Assembly: GCA_023548195.1 (NCBI GenBank)
Contig: JAJHZJ010000061.1
Coordinates: 3,864,297 to 3,928,296 of the forward strand
Direction: 5' to 3'
Source of the DNA: Bettongia penicillata ogilbyi
Lineage: Eukaryota; Chordata; Mammalia; Diprotodontia; Potoroidae
DNA length: 64,000 nucleotides
Shown here: piece after piece, positions 53,095 through 63,221 of the stretch
Position numbering within the stretch: position 1 is the stretch's first letter
How the letters are laid out: the number at the start of each line of letters is the position of its first letter
Notes under the pieces: generated by a model
Database searches by the model: none
The model's input: only the letters and a program-made list of their open reading frames with translations
Told to the model about the DNA's origin: nothing
Program-made: the position numbers and the translations under genes

Positions 53095-53825
53095 TGGAAA
53101 AGAATTCTCAGACTCAAGCATTCTTGAGGTCAAGGTGTCAAAGATTTATGACACTTTTCAGTGGGCAAGAGTTCTTAGGGAACCTGAAAACTTAGAGGGG
53201 TACAAGTAAAGTTTATCTAGTATATTCTATAGTAAAGCATGTGCCAACCATGCTACCTAGGGGATTCAGGGCAGGATTAGGGAATGGTTACGAGTGGCTA
53301 GTTCTTAAAGGAAGGTACACTTTTACTATCTACTGCGAAGATATTAGAATTCATAAGGAAATAGCCCAAGGAAGAGACACATGGAGGTGTGGTTTTAGAC
53401 CAGCAAGGTCGCTAAGTCAACTAATGCTCAGGACTAAGCCAGACTGCTCTCATCAATGTCTTGTTAGACAAGATAAATGTAAGGTAGTATGCGTATGTCT
53501 AAGTCTAGGATACATATGATTGGTCAGTGAGTAGTAAATGCTGTTATGACCCAGCACACAGTTCAGGCAGTACACAAGCTGCGTTAGACTAATAAATTCT
53601 ATAGATGCAGCTGGCTCCTGTAGTGAGAAGGGAGATAACAGTTTTTGCTGAGGCAGGCTGTGTCCTTGGACTGGGGAGAAACTGCCTGGGCTAGTGTTTT
53701 GAGGCTATGGAGAAATGTGATTTTTAGAGAGAAATGTGACTTTAGAATTGGGGTCCAAGCTCAGGCACCAAGCACCCCATCATTCCCACTTCCAATCTCC
53801 CTAACCCCTAAACAAGTGTGGGACA
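53095..53825 (-). mobile_element. Candidate solo LTR (antisense)
   Basis: Minus-strand reading ends '...ttgagtctgagaattctttt' then 'cca', preceded by 'cataaatctttgacaccttg', which resembles a polyadenylation/U5 region. A CCAAT box lies on the minus strand near 53,518-53,526 ('actgaccaatcatatg'). A possible TG start is at about 53,825 ('tgtcccacacttg' on the minus strand). No target duplication could be matched, so the upstream boundary is uncertain. Confidence 0.4.
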
Positions 53826-53829
53826 TCAG

Positions 53830-54555
53830 AAAAGGCCGAACTAGGCAAATAAGATTGAAGATCTTCTTCAATTCAACATCCCCAATACCATCACCCATCC
53901 TAAAAGTTTGTTTTGTTGCTAATAAAATGAACCTGTTGAGTTAAGAAGAGATGGTTGAGTCACATTGATTTGTCAAGACAAATTTCATTCTGACATAATT
54001 CAATTAAAGAGGATGAACCTGAGATTCAGATTGAAAGAAGTTTCTCTTTCCTCTGTGATGGACCAAAAGACAGGGGGAGGGGGTATAATACCAAGGTAAA
54101 ATTAGTGTAACCATTCCACTTGACAGCTAAGCCCTATTAGCCTTCTGGATCTATTCCTCTTTATACCTGGCTCTTTGAGGTTCTTACCATAGGCATGCAG
54201 CTTACTACCCTTGAATTTTAAAGGGAATGGCTATGACCGTTGACCTATGGCTGATGGCTGTGGCCATCACATTTGGTATCTTTGCCCTGAAGAACTCACA
54301 AAATCTCAGAATGGCAAAGTAACCCAGTTGTCATCAACTAGTCGAATTCATACCTGAAATAAGAATCCTCTCTATGGAACTCTTGAAGAGTGGCCCTCCA
54401 TTCTCTATATGAAGGACTCTATTTACCACCTTAGTTCTCTCTTCCTTTCATTTTTGCTTACTCTTTTGGAATACCCAGGCATTTTCCCCATGCAGACCAG
54501 AGCGACTGTAGTAACAAGCCTTAAACAAGCTGAGAAACCTGAGGCATAGGATAGG
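53830..54555. other. Unassigned intergenic sequence
   Basis: No gene or confident repeat was recognised. Confidence 0.4.
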
Positions 54556-54559
54556 ATCC

Positions 54560-54675
54560 TTAAACTGTAAGGGATCTCAGAGGCCATCTAGTCTAAATAC
54601 CTTATTTAATGGATGAGGAAACTGAGGTCCAAGGAAGGTAAGTGATTTGCCCAAGATCACACAAACAGTAAGCTT
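54560..54675 (-). repeat. MIR-type SINE (antisense)
   Basis: Reads 'ctcagaggccatctagtcta', 'aatggatgaggaaactgagg' and 'tttgcccaagatcacacaaa'. Confidence 0.85.
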
Positions 54676-54869
54676 AAGATCAAAATCTCCTTTAAATTTA
54701 GATGTAAAAGGAAGTTTGAGGGTAGCCTAGAAATGAAGAAATATATCCTGAACAAAGATACAGAGTTCAACCCCCATTCCATAAATTCCATTACAACTAG
54801 AGTCAAATATAAAAATCCCATTTACCTTCTAAAACCCTTAAAATTCTAGCCCCTTCCTCCTTTTCTTGC

Positions 54870-55098
54870 TTTTGCTATTTGACTATTTCCAGTGGTATCT
54901 GACTCTGTGACCCTTTTTGAGGGTTTTCTTGGCAAAGGCACTGCAGGGATTTACCATTACCTTCTCCAGCTCATTTTATGGATAAGGAAACTGACTCAAA
55001 CAAGGATAAATGATTTATCCAGGATTACGTAGCTAGTCAATATCTAAGGTCAGTTTGTGTTCAGATCTTCCTTGCTTCAGGCACAGAATTCTATCCCT
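54870..55098 (-). repeat. MAR1/WSINE-type SINE (antisense)
   Basis: Reads 'ggtatctgactctgtgaccc', 'tttcttggcaaaggcactgc', 'ttctccagctcattttatgg' and 'gattacgtagctagtcaata'. Confidence 0.92.
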
Positions 55099-55099
55099 T

Positions 55100-57712
55100 G
55101 CCCCTTTAACTGCCCTTTACCTTTCTACAACGTTAACACATTCTACAATTTACTGACGCTGGTCTAGTTGCTGCTCCTCATACAAAATACTCCATCTCTC
55201 TACAAGATTGTATATTTTAACTACCTGTGCAATATGCCTAGAATTCTCTCCCTGCTTATCTCTGGTCTTAGCTTCCTTCAGATCTCAGATAAAATATTAC
55301 CTGATGCCAAGAAGCCTCTCCCATTTCCTCTGTTTTTTTGTTTGTTTGTATTTTGGAAATGGCATTTTGTTTTTTTCCAATTACATGCAAAGATAATTTT
55401 CAACATTCATTTTTTATAAAATTTTGAGTTCCAAATTTTTTTCTCTCCCATCCTCCCTCTCCAAGATGGCAAACAATCTGATGTAGATTATACATGTGCA
55501 ATCATATAAATGCATTTTCACAGTAGTCATGCTGTGAAAGAAGAAACAGAACAAAAGGGAAAAGCCACAAAAAACTAAAAACAACAAAAAAACTGAAAAT
55601 AGTATGCTTTGATCTGCATTCAGACTCCATAGCTCTTTCTCTGGTTATGGATAGCATTTTCCATCATGAGCCTTTTGCAACTAACTGTCTTGGGCCATTG
55701 TATTGCTGAGAAGGGATAAGTCAATCATAGCTGATCATTCACAATTAAATACATAAACTTGTGTACAAAGTTTTCCTGGCTCTGCTCACTTTACTCCATA
55801 TCAGTTCATGTAAGTCTTGCCAGGTTTTCCTGAAATCTATCTGCTTATCATTTCTAATAGTACAATAGTATTTCATTATATTCATATACCACAACTTGTT
55901 CAGCCATCCCTTAATTGGTGAGCATGCCCTCAATTTCCAATTCTTGGCCACCCAATGAAGAGCTTCTATAAATATTTTTGTACATGTAGATCCTTTTCCC
56001 TTTTTTATTAACTCTTTGGGATACAGACCTGATGATAGTAGTTCAAATTATCCATTTTGGATTTCTCTGTCTTTTACTTTGTCATAAATTCTTCCCTTCT
56101 CCATAGATCTGACAGGTGAACCATTCCTTGCTCTCCTAATTTGTTTATGTTATCTTTAAATCATGTAACCATTTTGACTTTATCTTGGTATATGGTATAT
56201 GGTGTAAGATGTTGTTCTTTGCTCAGTTTCTGCCATACTATTCTCCATACAGTTTTCCCAGTAATATTCCTATGCTCTCTAGTTTGTTTTTTTATAGGAA
56301 TGGGTGCTGTATTTTGTCAAAAGTCTTTTCTTCAACATTGAGATAATCGCATGATTTTTGTTGGTTTTGTTACTGATATGGTCAATATGCTAATAGTTTT
56401 CCTAATATTGAACCAGCCCTGCAAACCTGGTATAAATCCCATGTGGTAATAGTGTATTATCCTTGTAATAAATTGCTGTAATCTCTTTGCTAATATTTTA
56501 TTTAAAACTTTTGTATCAATATTCATTAAGGAAATTGGTCTATCATTTTCTTTCTCTGTTTTGACTCTTCCTGATTTAGGTATAAGCACTATATTTGCAT
56601 CAAAAAAAGGAGTTTGGTAGGACTCCTTCTTTGCCTGTTTTCCCAAATAATTTTTATAGTGTTGGAATGAATATTTCTTTAAATGTTTGGTAGAATTCAC
56701 TTGTAAATCCATCTGGCCTTGGCAATTTTTTCTTAGGGCGCTCATTGATGGCTTGTTCAATTTCTTTTCCTAAAATGGGTTTTTTTAAGTATTTTATTTC
56801 CTCTTTTTTTAATCTGGGCATTTTATATTTTTGTAAATATGCATCATTTCACTTAGATTGTCAGATTTATTGGCAAACATTTGTTGGCAAAATAGCTCTT
56901 CATTTTATGAAAAAGACCAATAAAATAAATAAACCTTTGGTTAATTGGATTTAACCTGCTTCTAGGGGGCATTGTCCTAAGCTTCTTGCACTGGGGGCCA
57001 GGAGCCTGGTCACTCACTTTCTGTGCCAGGGCCTCTGGGGCACCTGATGGCTTGCCCAGTACTTTAAGATATTCTGGTCTGGTCGCACCTGTTGTGCCCT
57101 GGGTTCTGAGGCTGGCAGTTTGCTGTTGTACTGGAGCTGAAGGCCTCATAGCTGGCCTTCTGTACCACCAGCCTGCTGAGCCAGGACCACAGGGCCTCTA
57201 GCATTGATCTGTGCTGTGACTTGGACCTTCCCATTGGCTTGCATAGACACCACCTGCATTGGGCTCCACTCTCCTTTTACCCAAGTGAGGCAGATCTTTC
57301 CTAAGTCCTTCTAATTTATCTTGGGCTGGAAAATTGTTTCACTTTGTTTTTGTTTTTGGCTTTTTTTTTGGAGGAAGAATTCTGTCATTTCAGAATTCTT
57401 TTAGAGGCTTTATTTAACTTTGTCTCTGAGGGAAACTAGGAAGAGCTCAGGCAACTTCCTGGCTTCTCTCGGTCATGTTGGCTCCACCTCCCCCAATTCT
57501 TCTTAGTACCTTCCCTCTACTGATTATCTCCAGTGTATCCTGTATTCATCTGTTTTGTTTGTGGGCTCCCCCATTAAACTGGGAGCTCCCTGAGGGCAAG
57601 GTACAGTTTCAGACTTTTTCTGGTTTCTACCCCTAGTCTTAGAACGATTCCTGACGTATAATAAGCACTTAATAAATGCTTGTTCTTGATTTACTGACTG
57701 ACTGACAAAAGT
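55100..57712 (+). repeat. L2 LINE 3' region split by an L1
   Basis: The left part (55,100-55,325) reads 'agaattctctccctgcttat', 'agcttccttcagatctcaga' and 'aatattacctgatgccaaga'. The right part (57,492-57,712) resumes 'aattcttcttagtaccttcc', 'ccccattaaactgggagctc', 'cctgagggcaaggtacagtt' and 'taataagcacttaataaatg'. The L1 lies between. Confidence 0.88.
55326..57491 (-). mobile_element. L1 LINE with both ends but large internal deletions (antisense)
   Basis: On the minus strand: a GC-richer 5' UTR (about 57,491-56,960) opening 'gggggaggtggagccaacat', then ORF2 reverse transcriptase (56,900-56,335), then a C-terminal ORF2 piece (56,330-56,045), then the ORF2 end and 3' UTR (56,030-55,326) with tail of A and 'caaa' units. 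ORF1 and the endonuclease domain are missing. The frame at 56,332-56,760 contains the L1-like R-P-I-S-L-M-N-I-D and [11 protein letters not shown] stretches of the RT domain. Frameshifts and deletions make it inactive. Confidence 0.92.
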
Positions 57713-57714
57713 GA

Positions 57715-58095
57715 GAAATTACTGGATTTACGGAAGCCTATCCTGTCTGGAGCACAAGATATAGGGCAAATGGGAATAGTGGGAGATGACTAGAATTGTA
57801 GTTTGGGGCCAAATCCTGTAGGGGCTTCCATGCTCGAGGTCTCAGTCAAATTAACCTACAAGTCTTAGCCATTATATTTGGCCGTCACATTTTACATTTC
57901 ATCTTTGAGGTATCCCACTGCCCTCTGCCCAATATGTGGCCCGTTAAACAAAAAACTAAATGAAGGAAGGTGGACAGTTAGAAAGTTAAGCAGTAAGGAG
58001 GTTTTTATTTAAAGAAAATGAATATATTAGATTTTATCATAAGCAATATGATAGAAGAATAATAAATGAATGCTCACTCTCTTTTATTATTTTTC
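57715..58095. other. Unassigned intergenic sequence
   Basis: No gene or repeat was recognised. A short 'gactgactgac' run closes the preceding L2. Confidence 0.4.
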
Positions 58096-58099
58096 TGGC

Positions 58100-59430
58100 A
58101 ATGATCCTTCCTGCTAAATTAAAAAAAAATGTTTCCCCTACAATCAGAATAGGCTTCCAAAGTACTTGGCCTGCCTCATTAGCTTCTCGAACCCAAACAT
58201 GGCAATTACTGAGTAAAAACCAACCACCTGCCTACAAATCTGTCCCCTGCCCTCCAAACTTAGGGCATTTTAATGAGGGGCCACATTGCTCACGTATGTG
58301 GAAAATACTTCTGAGAAATCCCTCAATCTCTCTGATAGAGCATGACTGCTCTCCCCATTAGAATCCTCTTTATAGAAATTCAGTCTTCAGTGTCCTCGGA
58401 TATTTTTATGCTCTGTGTCAAACTCATGTACAATATACGTACCCATTATTACCTATTTACTTGGTGATTGTTCGCGCTAAGGTGTAATTTTCCACCAAGC
58501 ATTTGTTTCAAAATTTGGCAGCATATGCCAGTCCTTTCCATACTTAAAAGGCATTCAGAATTTAGAATGACATTTTGTGATATTAAGCAAGTGTAGATAA
58601 TGTTCTCAAACTTCATCAAATATTCATGGTTAATTATAGGCATAATATTTATGTTGCTATGAAAATTAAGGTTGTGAGCCTCTTGTATGTAGGCTAAAAA
58701 TACAAGCACATGGACTGTTCCATTGTTTACCCCTTTCATTGCTGGGATCTTTCATTGTCATGAAACAGAATGACAAACATACCATTCCTTGGCTCCCTTA
58801 CTCAAATTGCCATGTTGGGTATTGGTGTTTCCCTTCCTAGAATTCATTCAGTGTCCCAGGAGATTGGAGGAGGACCACTCGACCTCTCCTAGGAAGTAAA
58901 GGAGAGGCTTACACTTAGAGGGGGAATGGGATAAACTAATGCAGAGGAAGGTAAAGTTTAAATAATTTAGTCCCATCTACTCTTTCCTCCACTTGGGGCT
59001 TAGAGACCAGGGAAGCAGTGAAATGGAATCATGAGGGAAAGTGACACGTAGCAGAGAAGTTCATTCTCATTTTCCATCCAACATTGCACAGTGAGTAGTT
59101 TCTTTCCTCATGTAGGAACACATATTAACAGCTACATTTCTTTGCCTTGGTATTCTAAATGTGCTTTTCCCTCAGAAATTCATCTGCTATTTAAGGCAAG
59201 GAATAAGAGTGGCAGAAATAACTCTGATATTACAACTTCTTTGCATTTTGATCAAATGCTTTAATTTTGATTTCAGATCCTCCTATTTCTTTGTTGATAA
59301 GTATTTGTTGAGCCTACTGTACACCCAGCCATGGACTTTTGTTCTTTATTTTCTGGTATGCATCTATGATTTTGCTGGTGTGTGGAAACCCCTTCCACTA
59401 GTCTAGATTACACCATCATCTTCAACCTCC
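58100..59430. other. Repeat-poor island
   Basis: About 1.3 kb without a repeat I recognise. It contains short frames on both strands (58,101-58,361 plus; 58,449-58,739 minus) with no known domain. The part at 58,440-58,690 mixes AT-rich motif-like stretches and two rare CpG steps ('gttcgcgctaagg'). It may be constrained, but nothing in a single sequence proves that. Confidence 0.4.
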
Positions 59431-59434
59431 TCCT

Positions 59435-59690
59435 CTTCCTCATTAACATGGAGTACTTACTATCTGGCAGATACTGTGCAAGGTGCTTTATAATTATTAT
59501 CTCATTTCATCCTTGATGTAGGTGCTATTACTCTCTCAATTTCACACCTGAGGACATCCCAGCAGACAAAGGTTGAGTGACTCACCCAGGGTCACACAGC
59601 TTGTTAAGTATCTGAGACTGGATGTGAACTCAGAGCCTCCTGACTCCAGGCCCAGTGCTCTATCTATTGTCCCACCTAGCTTCATCCCAA
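59435..59690 (-). repeat. MIR SINE (antisense), full length
   Basis: Reads 'gtgcaaggtgctttataatt', 'attatctcatttcatccttg', 'gtgactcacccagggtcaca' and 'ctctatctattgtcccacct'. Confidence 0.92.
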
Positions 59691-59694
59691 ACTT

Positions 59695-59860
59695 GACTTT
59701 AACTTATACTAAATTGGCCTGAGAATTAGAAGGGTATGTTACTTAAGGTCATGTAACCTGTCTGCATCAAAGGTAGGACTTGATCCCCAGGGCTTCTTGA
59801 CTTCAAGAACAGTCCTACATACATTATATCATATTGGATCTAGCTTTTGTCTAGACATAA
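59695..59860 (-). repeat. MIR-like SINE remnant (antisense)
   Basis: Reads 'gttacttaaggtcatgtaac' and 'ggtaggacttgatccccagg'. Confidence 0.6.
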
Positions 59861-59944
59861 GTATTGAAATATGTAAAGAATCCATGATTTTTTTAGTGTG
59901 AGACCTCCTGATGGGGGATCTTCCTCCACTGTCACAGACTGTGA

Positions 59945-60100
59945 CCCCTTCTAAGAAGCTTGACTCTTTTACTTAGTTTCTATCTAATCCTGACCTAGTT
60001 ACGTTGACTCTGGGTCTCAGGTTCTCATCTATAAAATGAAGAAGTTGGACTGCCTAGTTAATTTCTATATTAAACCTACATTCTTCTGTCTTAGAAGGAA
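59945..60100 (+). repeat. MIR-like SINE, 3' half
   Basis: Reads 'gggtctcaggttctcatcta', 'taaaatgaagaagttggact' and 'gcctagttaatttctatatt'. Confidence 0.65.
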
Positions 60101-60164
60101 ATAGTTTTAAGGTCCATAGAGGTCAAATGATTAGACTTATGTCACACAACTAGTTAAGCATCAA

Positions 60165-60725
60165 GCTTGCGACACTCCACAGAACCTGCTTCAACTGCTT
60201 TCATGACCATTGGAATAAATTGTTTTCATCTGCCCATTCTGCTGAGGAATGTCTTCAAATGCGTGGAGTAGACATGCTCCTAACTCACCACTGGGTTTGA
60301 TAGTAACCTATCAGTTACTGTCAACCTGTTTTAGCCTGTCTCCAGAGACAGTTTCACTTGGGTGTGTCTGATGCACATGCTATAGTTTCTTGGAGCCACA
60401 GGTGAGAGTTGGATGACAGGTGGATGAGCAAAGAGTTGGGTGAGCAGCCTTAAAATAGCCCAGTAAGCCCTTACACCAGAAGTCTCGTCCTCCCTGTACA
60501 CCCCATACATCCTATCAGACATCGAAGACACCAGAATCACCTACCACATGCTGGGCCACTGACAGTTGTCTTCATTTTTGTCTTGCCACTGGATTTTATT
60601 GACTCTGGAAGAAAGTAAGCTGACAATTTTGTGCAATTCTGTCACATTTAAATCTAATTCATACACAAATGAAGACATCACCCTGTGATATCATTTATCC
60701 TCTTTGAAAATAGACAAACAATAAT
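60165..60725 (+). mobile_element. Partial copy B of the inverted-end element
   Basis: The body reads 'accattggaataaattgttt', 'tcatctgcccattctg' and 'cacatgctatagtttcttgg', matching copy A (20,790-21,010) in the same orientation. It then ends with 'ttttgtcttgccactggatt', 'tttaaatctaattcatacac' and 'atcatttatcctctttgaaa', a sense RTE-tailed end. That end is the reverse complement of the left end of copy A over about 175 bp. The left end is missing here. Confidence 0.7.
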
Positions 60726-61190
60726 ACCAAATATTAAAGGAAAGACTGGACAACAGGTTTTTTTAAATTATTCCAAACACAGAACCCCATCCCAGAGCAC
60801 AGGATTTACTCACCAGAAAAGGGAGCTGCCTCACTATGCCACCATATTCTTTTGTCAATGCCAGTAGAAAATAACATGCTGTTAGATTCCTCCACTTTTA
60901 GTTTTACTGTGGGATTTTGGAATTTCACCCTCAATTGTTATACTAAGGTTGGACCAAAGGACTAGCTCAGTGGAAGAGGAGCAACATTATTCATTTCAAA
61001 AGGAGCCAGACTCTCCCATGAATGAACCAGCTGTGTCCTTACATTCCCAGTGCTTTTTATATTTCTTTACTGAACAGTCACAAAACAACCCAGGTCACTC
61101 CTCTCCTCCTATTGAATTTTATACTCATCTCATTGTCCAATAATGTTATTTCATCTTCCAAGGAATCCTGCATGATTTTTACATGATTTT
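60726..61190. other. Unassigned intergenic sequence
   Basis: No gene or confident repeat was recognised. Confidence 0.4.
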
Positions 61191-61545
61191 ATATATATAC
61201 ATTTACGTATACAGATTTACATACAAACTTATACATATATTCACAGAGAGACAGAGACAGAGAGACAGAAAGACAGAGAGAGAAACCATATCCCTGCCCC
61301 TTTTAGCTGCTTGAAGCATGACGCTGAGTTGTTAAAGTCTACCTGACATCTACTCATATTTTTATAGATGTATATGTGTGTATGTATGTGAGTATACATC
61401 TATGTACATACTACATATACACACATAGAATTTTATATATGTGTGCATGTGTATTCTTATACGTGTATATATACTTACATGTATATATTTTATAAAGATT
61501 TTATATAGATTATATCTCTATATTTATATAGACAAATATTTTTCT
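61190..61545. repeat. Compound microsatellite cluster
   Basis: An ATATAC/ACATAT run (61,190-61,240), a 'cagagagacagaga' run (61,242-61,286), then a long TATATG/TGTATG mixture (61,365-61,545) separated by about 80 bp of ordinary sequence. Confidence 0.9.
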
Positions 61546-61639
61546 TATTAAGATTTAATAGTGACAGGAAATGACATATGAGTATTTTAAAAAATATTTT
61601 ACTCAGTAACTTTTTTTTAGTAATTATAAGATCTTTGAA

Positions 61640-61860
61640 TTTTGCCAAGCACTTGGTATCTTTTCCCCTTTGAAAACCAATTCCTAAATGCTCTCAGTAT
61701 TTCATCATCCTCCCCTATGACCACCTTTTTATTAAAATCACCAAGTTCATGTTGATTTAATTGGGATCATCTTATCAAATTCTTTGTAGAATTCCCCTAC
61801 TTCTTCATCCTCTAAAACAGTTGTCAGCACATAAGCTAAAAATTGTTTTCATGATGATCT
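61640..61860 (-). repeat. APE-type LINE endonuclease fragment, RTE-like (antisense)
   Basis: On the minus strand one frame gives a Y-V-L-T-T-V-L-E-D-E-E stretch with F-Y-K-E-F-D following, and about 40 codons on, G-D-F-N-K-K-V. This is the order of the second half of an APE endonuclease in RTE-clade elements, where G-D-F-N-A-K-V is usual. A frame change and a stop lie between them. It may be part of an RTE copy older than the one at 63.2 kb. Confidence 0.55.
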
Positions 61861-62061
61861 TTTTGCCAAAGCTTATTTTGTTTTTTTGTTTTTCCGTGGA
61901 CACACAAGGAAAAGTAACTCTTTCACTTGACTCTCTGAGGATAACCTATGAACTATTATTTCATTTAACTGAAACTACCTTATTACTTATGATTTCATTT
62001 GGAACATGAATCTGAAAGTGATTTGCTCCTCCAGCAGTGTATCAGCTTGTTCATTGGACAA

Positions 62062-62228
62062 AGATCATAAAATCTTTGATGTACACTTGTACCTTAGAGG
62101 TCATTTAACTCAACTTTATTATTTTAGGGATGAGGAAACTGCAGCCCAAAAAGATTGAGAGATTGTTCAAGGTCACATGGGTAGTAATCAAACTGAGATC
62201 CTTTGATTCTAGATCCTGAGCTCACTTC
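62062..62228 (-). repeat. MIR-type SINE (antisense)
   Basis: Reads 'ccttagaggtcatttaactc', 'tagggatgaggaaactgcag' and 'tcaaggtcacatgggtagta'. Confidence 0.85.
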
Positions 62229-62229
62229 A

Positions 62230-62618
62230 ATCTTCACTCTCATTTAGAGTTTAGTGCACCAATAGTTAAGATAATGTTTATAGGTAGATCTAAAAGCTGA
62301 TTCTTAGCACCCCATAACCTCCTTTTTGCTTCTCTGACAATTTTATCAGGCAGATGGACAAGGGATCACACGATTAAAAGTTATTTTGAATTTTTGTCTA
62401 TTTTGTGAGGTCTCTTTTGATGAAGAATTGATTCATCACCTATTAGCTAATCTATAGCCACAAGCTTGTCTATGTTTAGTAAGAATCGATATTGTCTGTT
62501 GCCACATGTGCATCTAAACACTTTCTTGCTCAATAGAAAGTCTTTTGTCATCACTTTTGAAATGCCAAGGTCAGCTCTACACTGTCCATTGAGCACCAAA
62601 GCAGGACTTTGGGGAGAC
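62230..62618. other. Unassigned sequence between LINE relics
   Basis: No gene is seen. It may be further decayed LINE sequence, but no motif is readable. Confidence 0.35.
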
Positions 62619-62621
62619 ATT

Positions 62622-62905
62622 CATCCCTATTAAATTTTCTCTTGTTCACTTCAGTGTGCTATTGTAGCTATCATCCAATGTAATAGTCCCCAGTTTTATG
62701 TCATCCATGAATTTGATAAGCATATATTCTGTGCCTTCATCCAAATCACTGATTAAATGATGAGCAGGTAAGGCATGTTCAGAGCTGAAGAGCACTCCAC
62801 TAAAATACTCTGTTCCTATCAGTGTTAATTTATTAGACAATATTCTGTATATGGTGATCTAATCAGTTTCATATTCCTCTAACTGAACTGTTATCCAATC
62901 AAGAT
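62622..62905 (-). repeat. CR1/L3 LINE fragment (antisense)
   Basis: Plus strand reads 'ccctattaaattttctcttg', 'atgtcatccatgaatttgat', 'gccttcatccaaatcactga' and 'gaagagcactccactaaaat', antisense to the CR1/L3 reverse transcriptase region. The minus frame at 62,646-62,840 still encodes a decayed E-Y-M-L-I-K-F-M-D-D-I-K-L stretch, in which the RT F-A-D-D-like site reads F-M-D-D. Confidence 0.85.
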
Positions 62906-62930
62906 GTCACCATTAAGTCGACACAGATTT

Positions 62931-62986
<56 letters not shown>
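62931..62986. repeat. (TA)n microsatellite
   Basis: TA array with one TG interruption near 62,946 and a terminal 'tatatgtt'. Confidence 0.97.
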
Positions 62987-62988
<2 letters not shown>

Positions 62989-62989
62989 T

Positions 62990-63218
62990 CCTTTACTTTT
63001 CTTAGAGTATCTTTCTTTTTTCCCTTCCTTGATCTTTTCTACATTCTTCTAGGAAATATTTCATCTGACCAGATAAGCTAGAGAACAAAATAGATATTCT
63101 CTTCTAGATGCATGTCCTGTTTGCACCCATTAATTGTGATTGAATCATAAAACATTACACAATGTCTGTTGGTCATTAGAATTGTTTTCCCTTATTTCTA
63201 AACCTAACTTATTGATGG
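62990..63218. other. Unassigned intergenic sequence
   Basis: No gene or repeat was recognised. Confidence 0.4.
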
Positions 63219-63221
63219 GTT

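Noticed and set aside
56332..56760. 142-codon minus frame as a host gene
   Set aside because: It reads as L1 reverse transcriptase within an internally deleted L1.
56853..57201. Overlapping 98- and 71-codon frames in GC-richer sequence
   Set aside because: They lie in the L1 5' UTR region, whose higher GC content lengthens chance frames. No host gene or CpG island is indicated.
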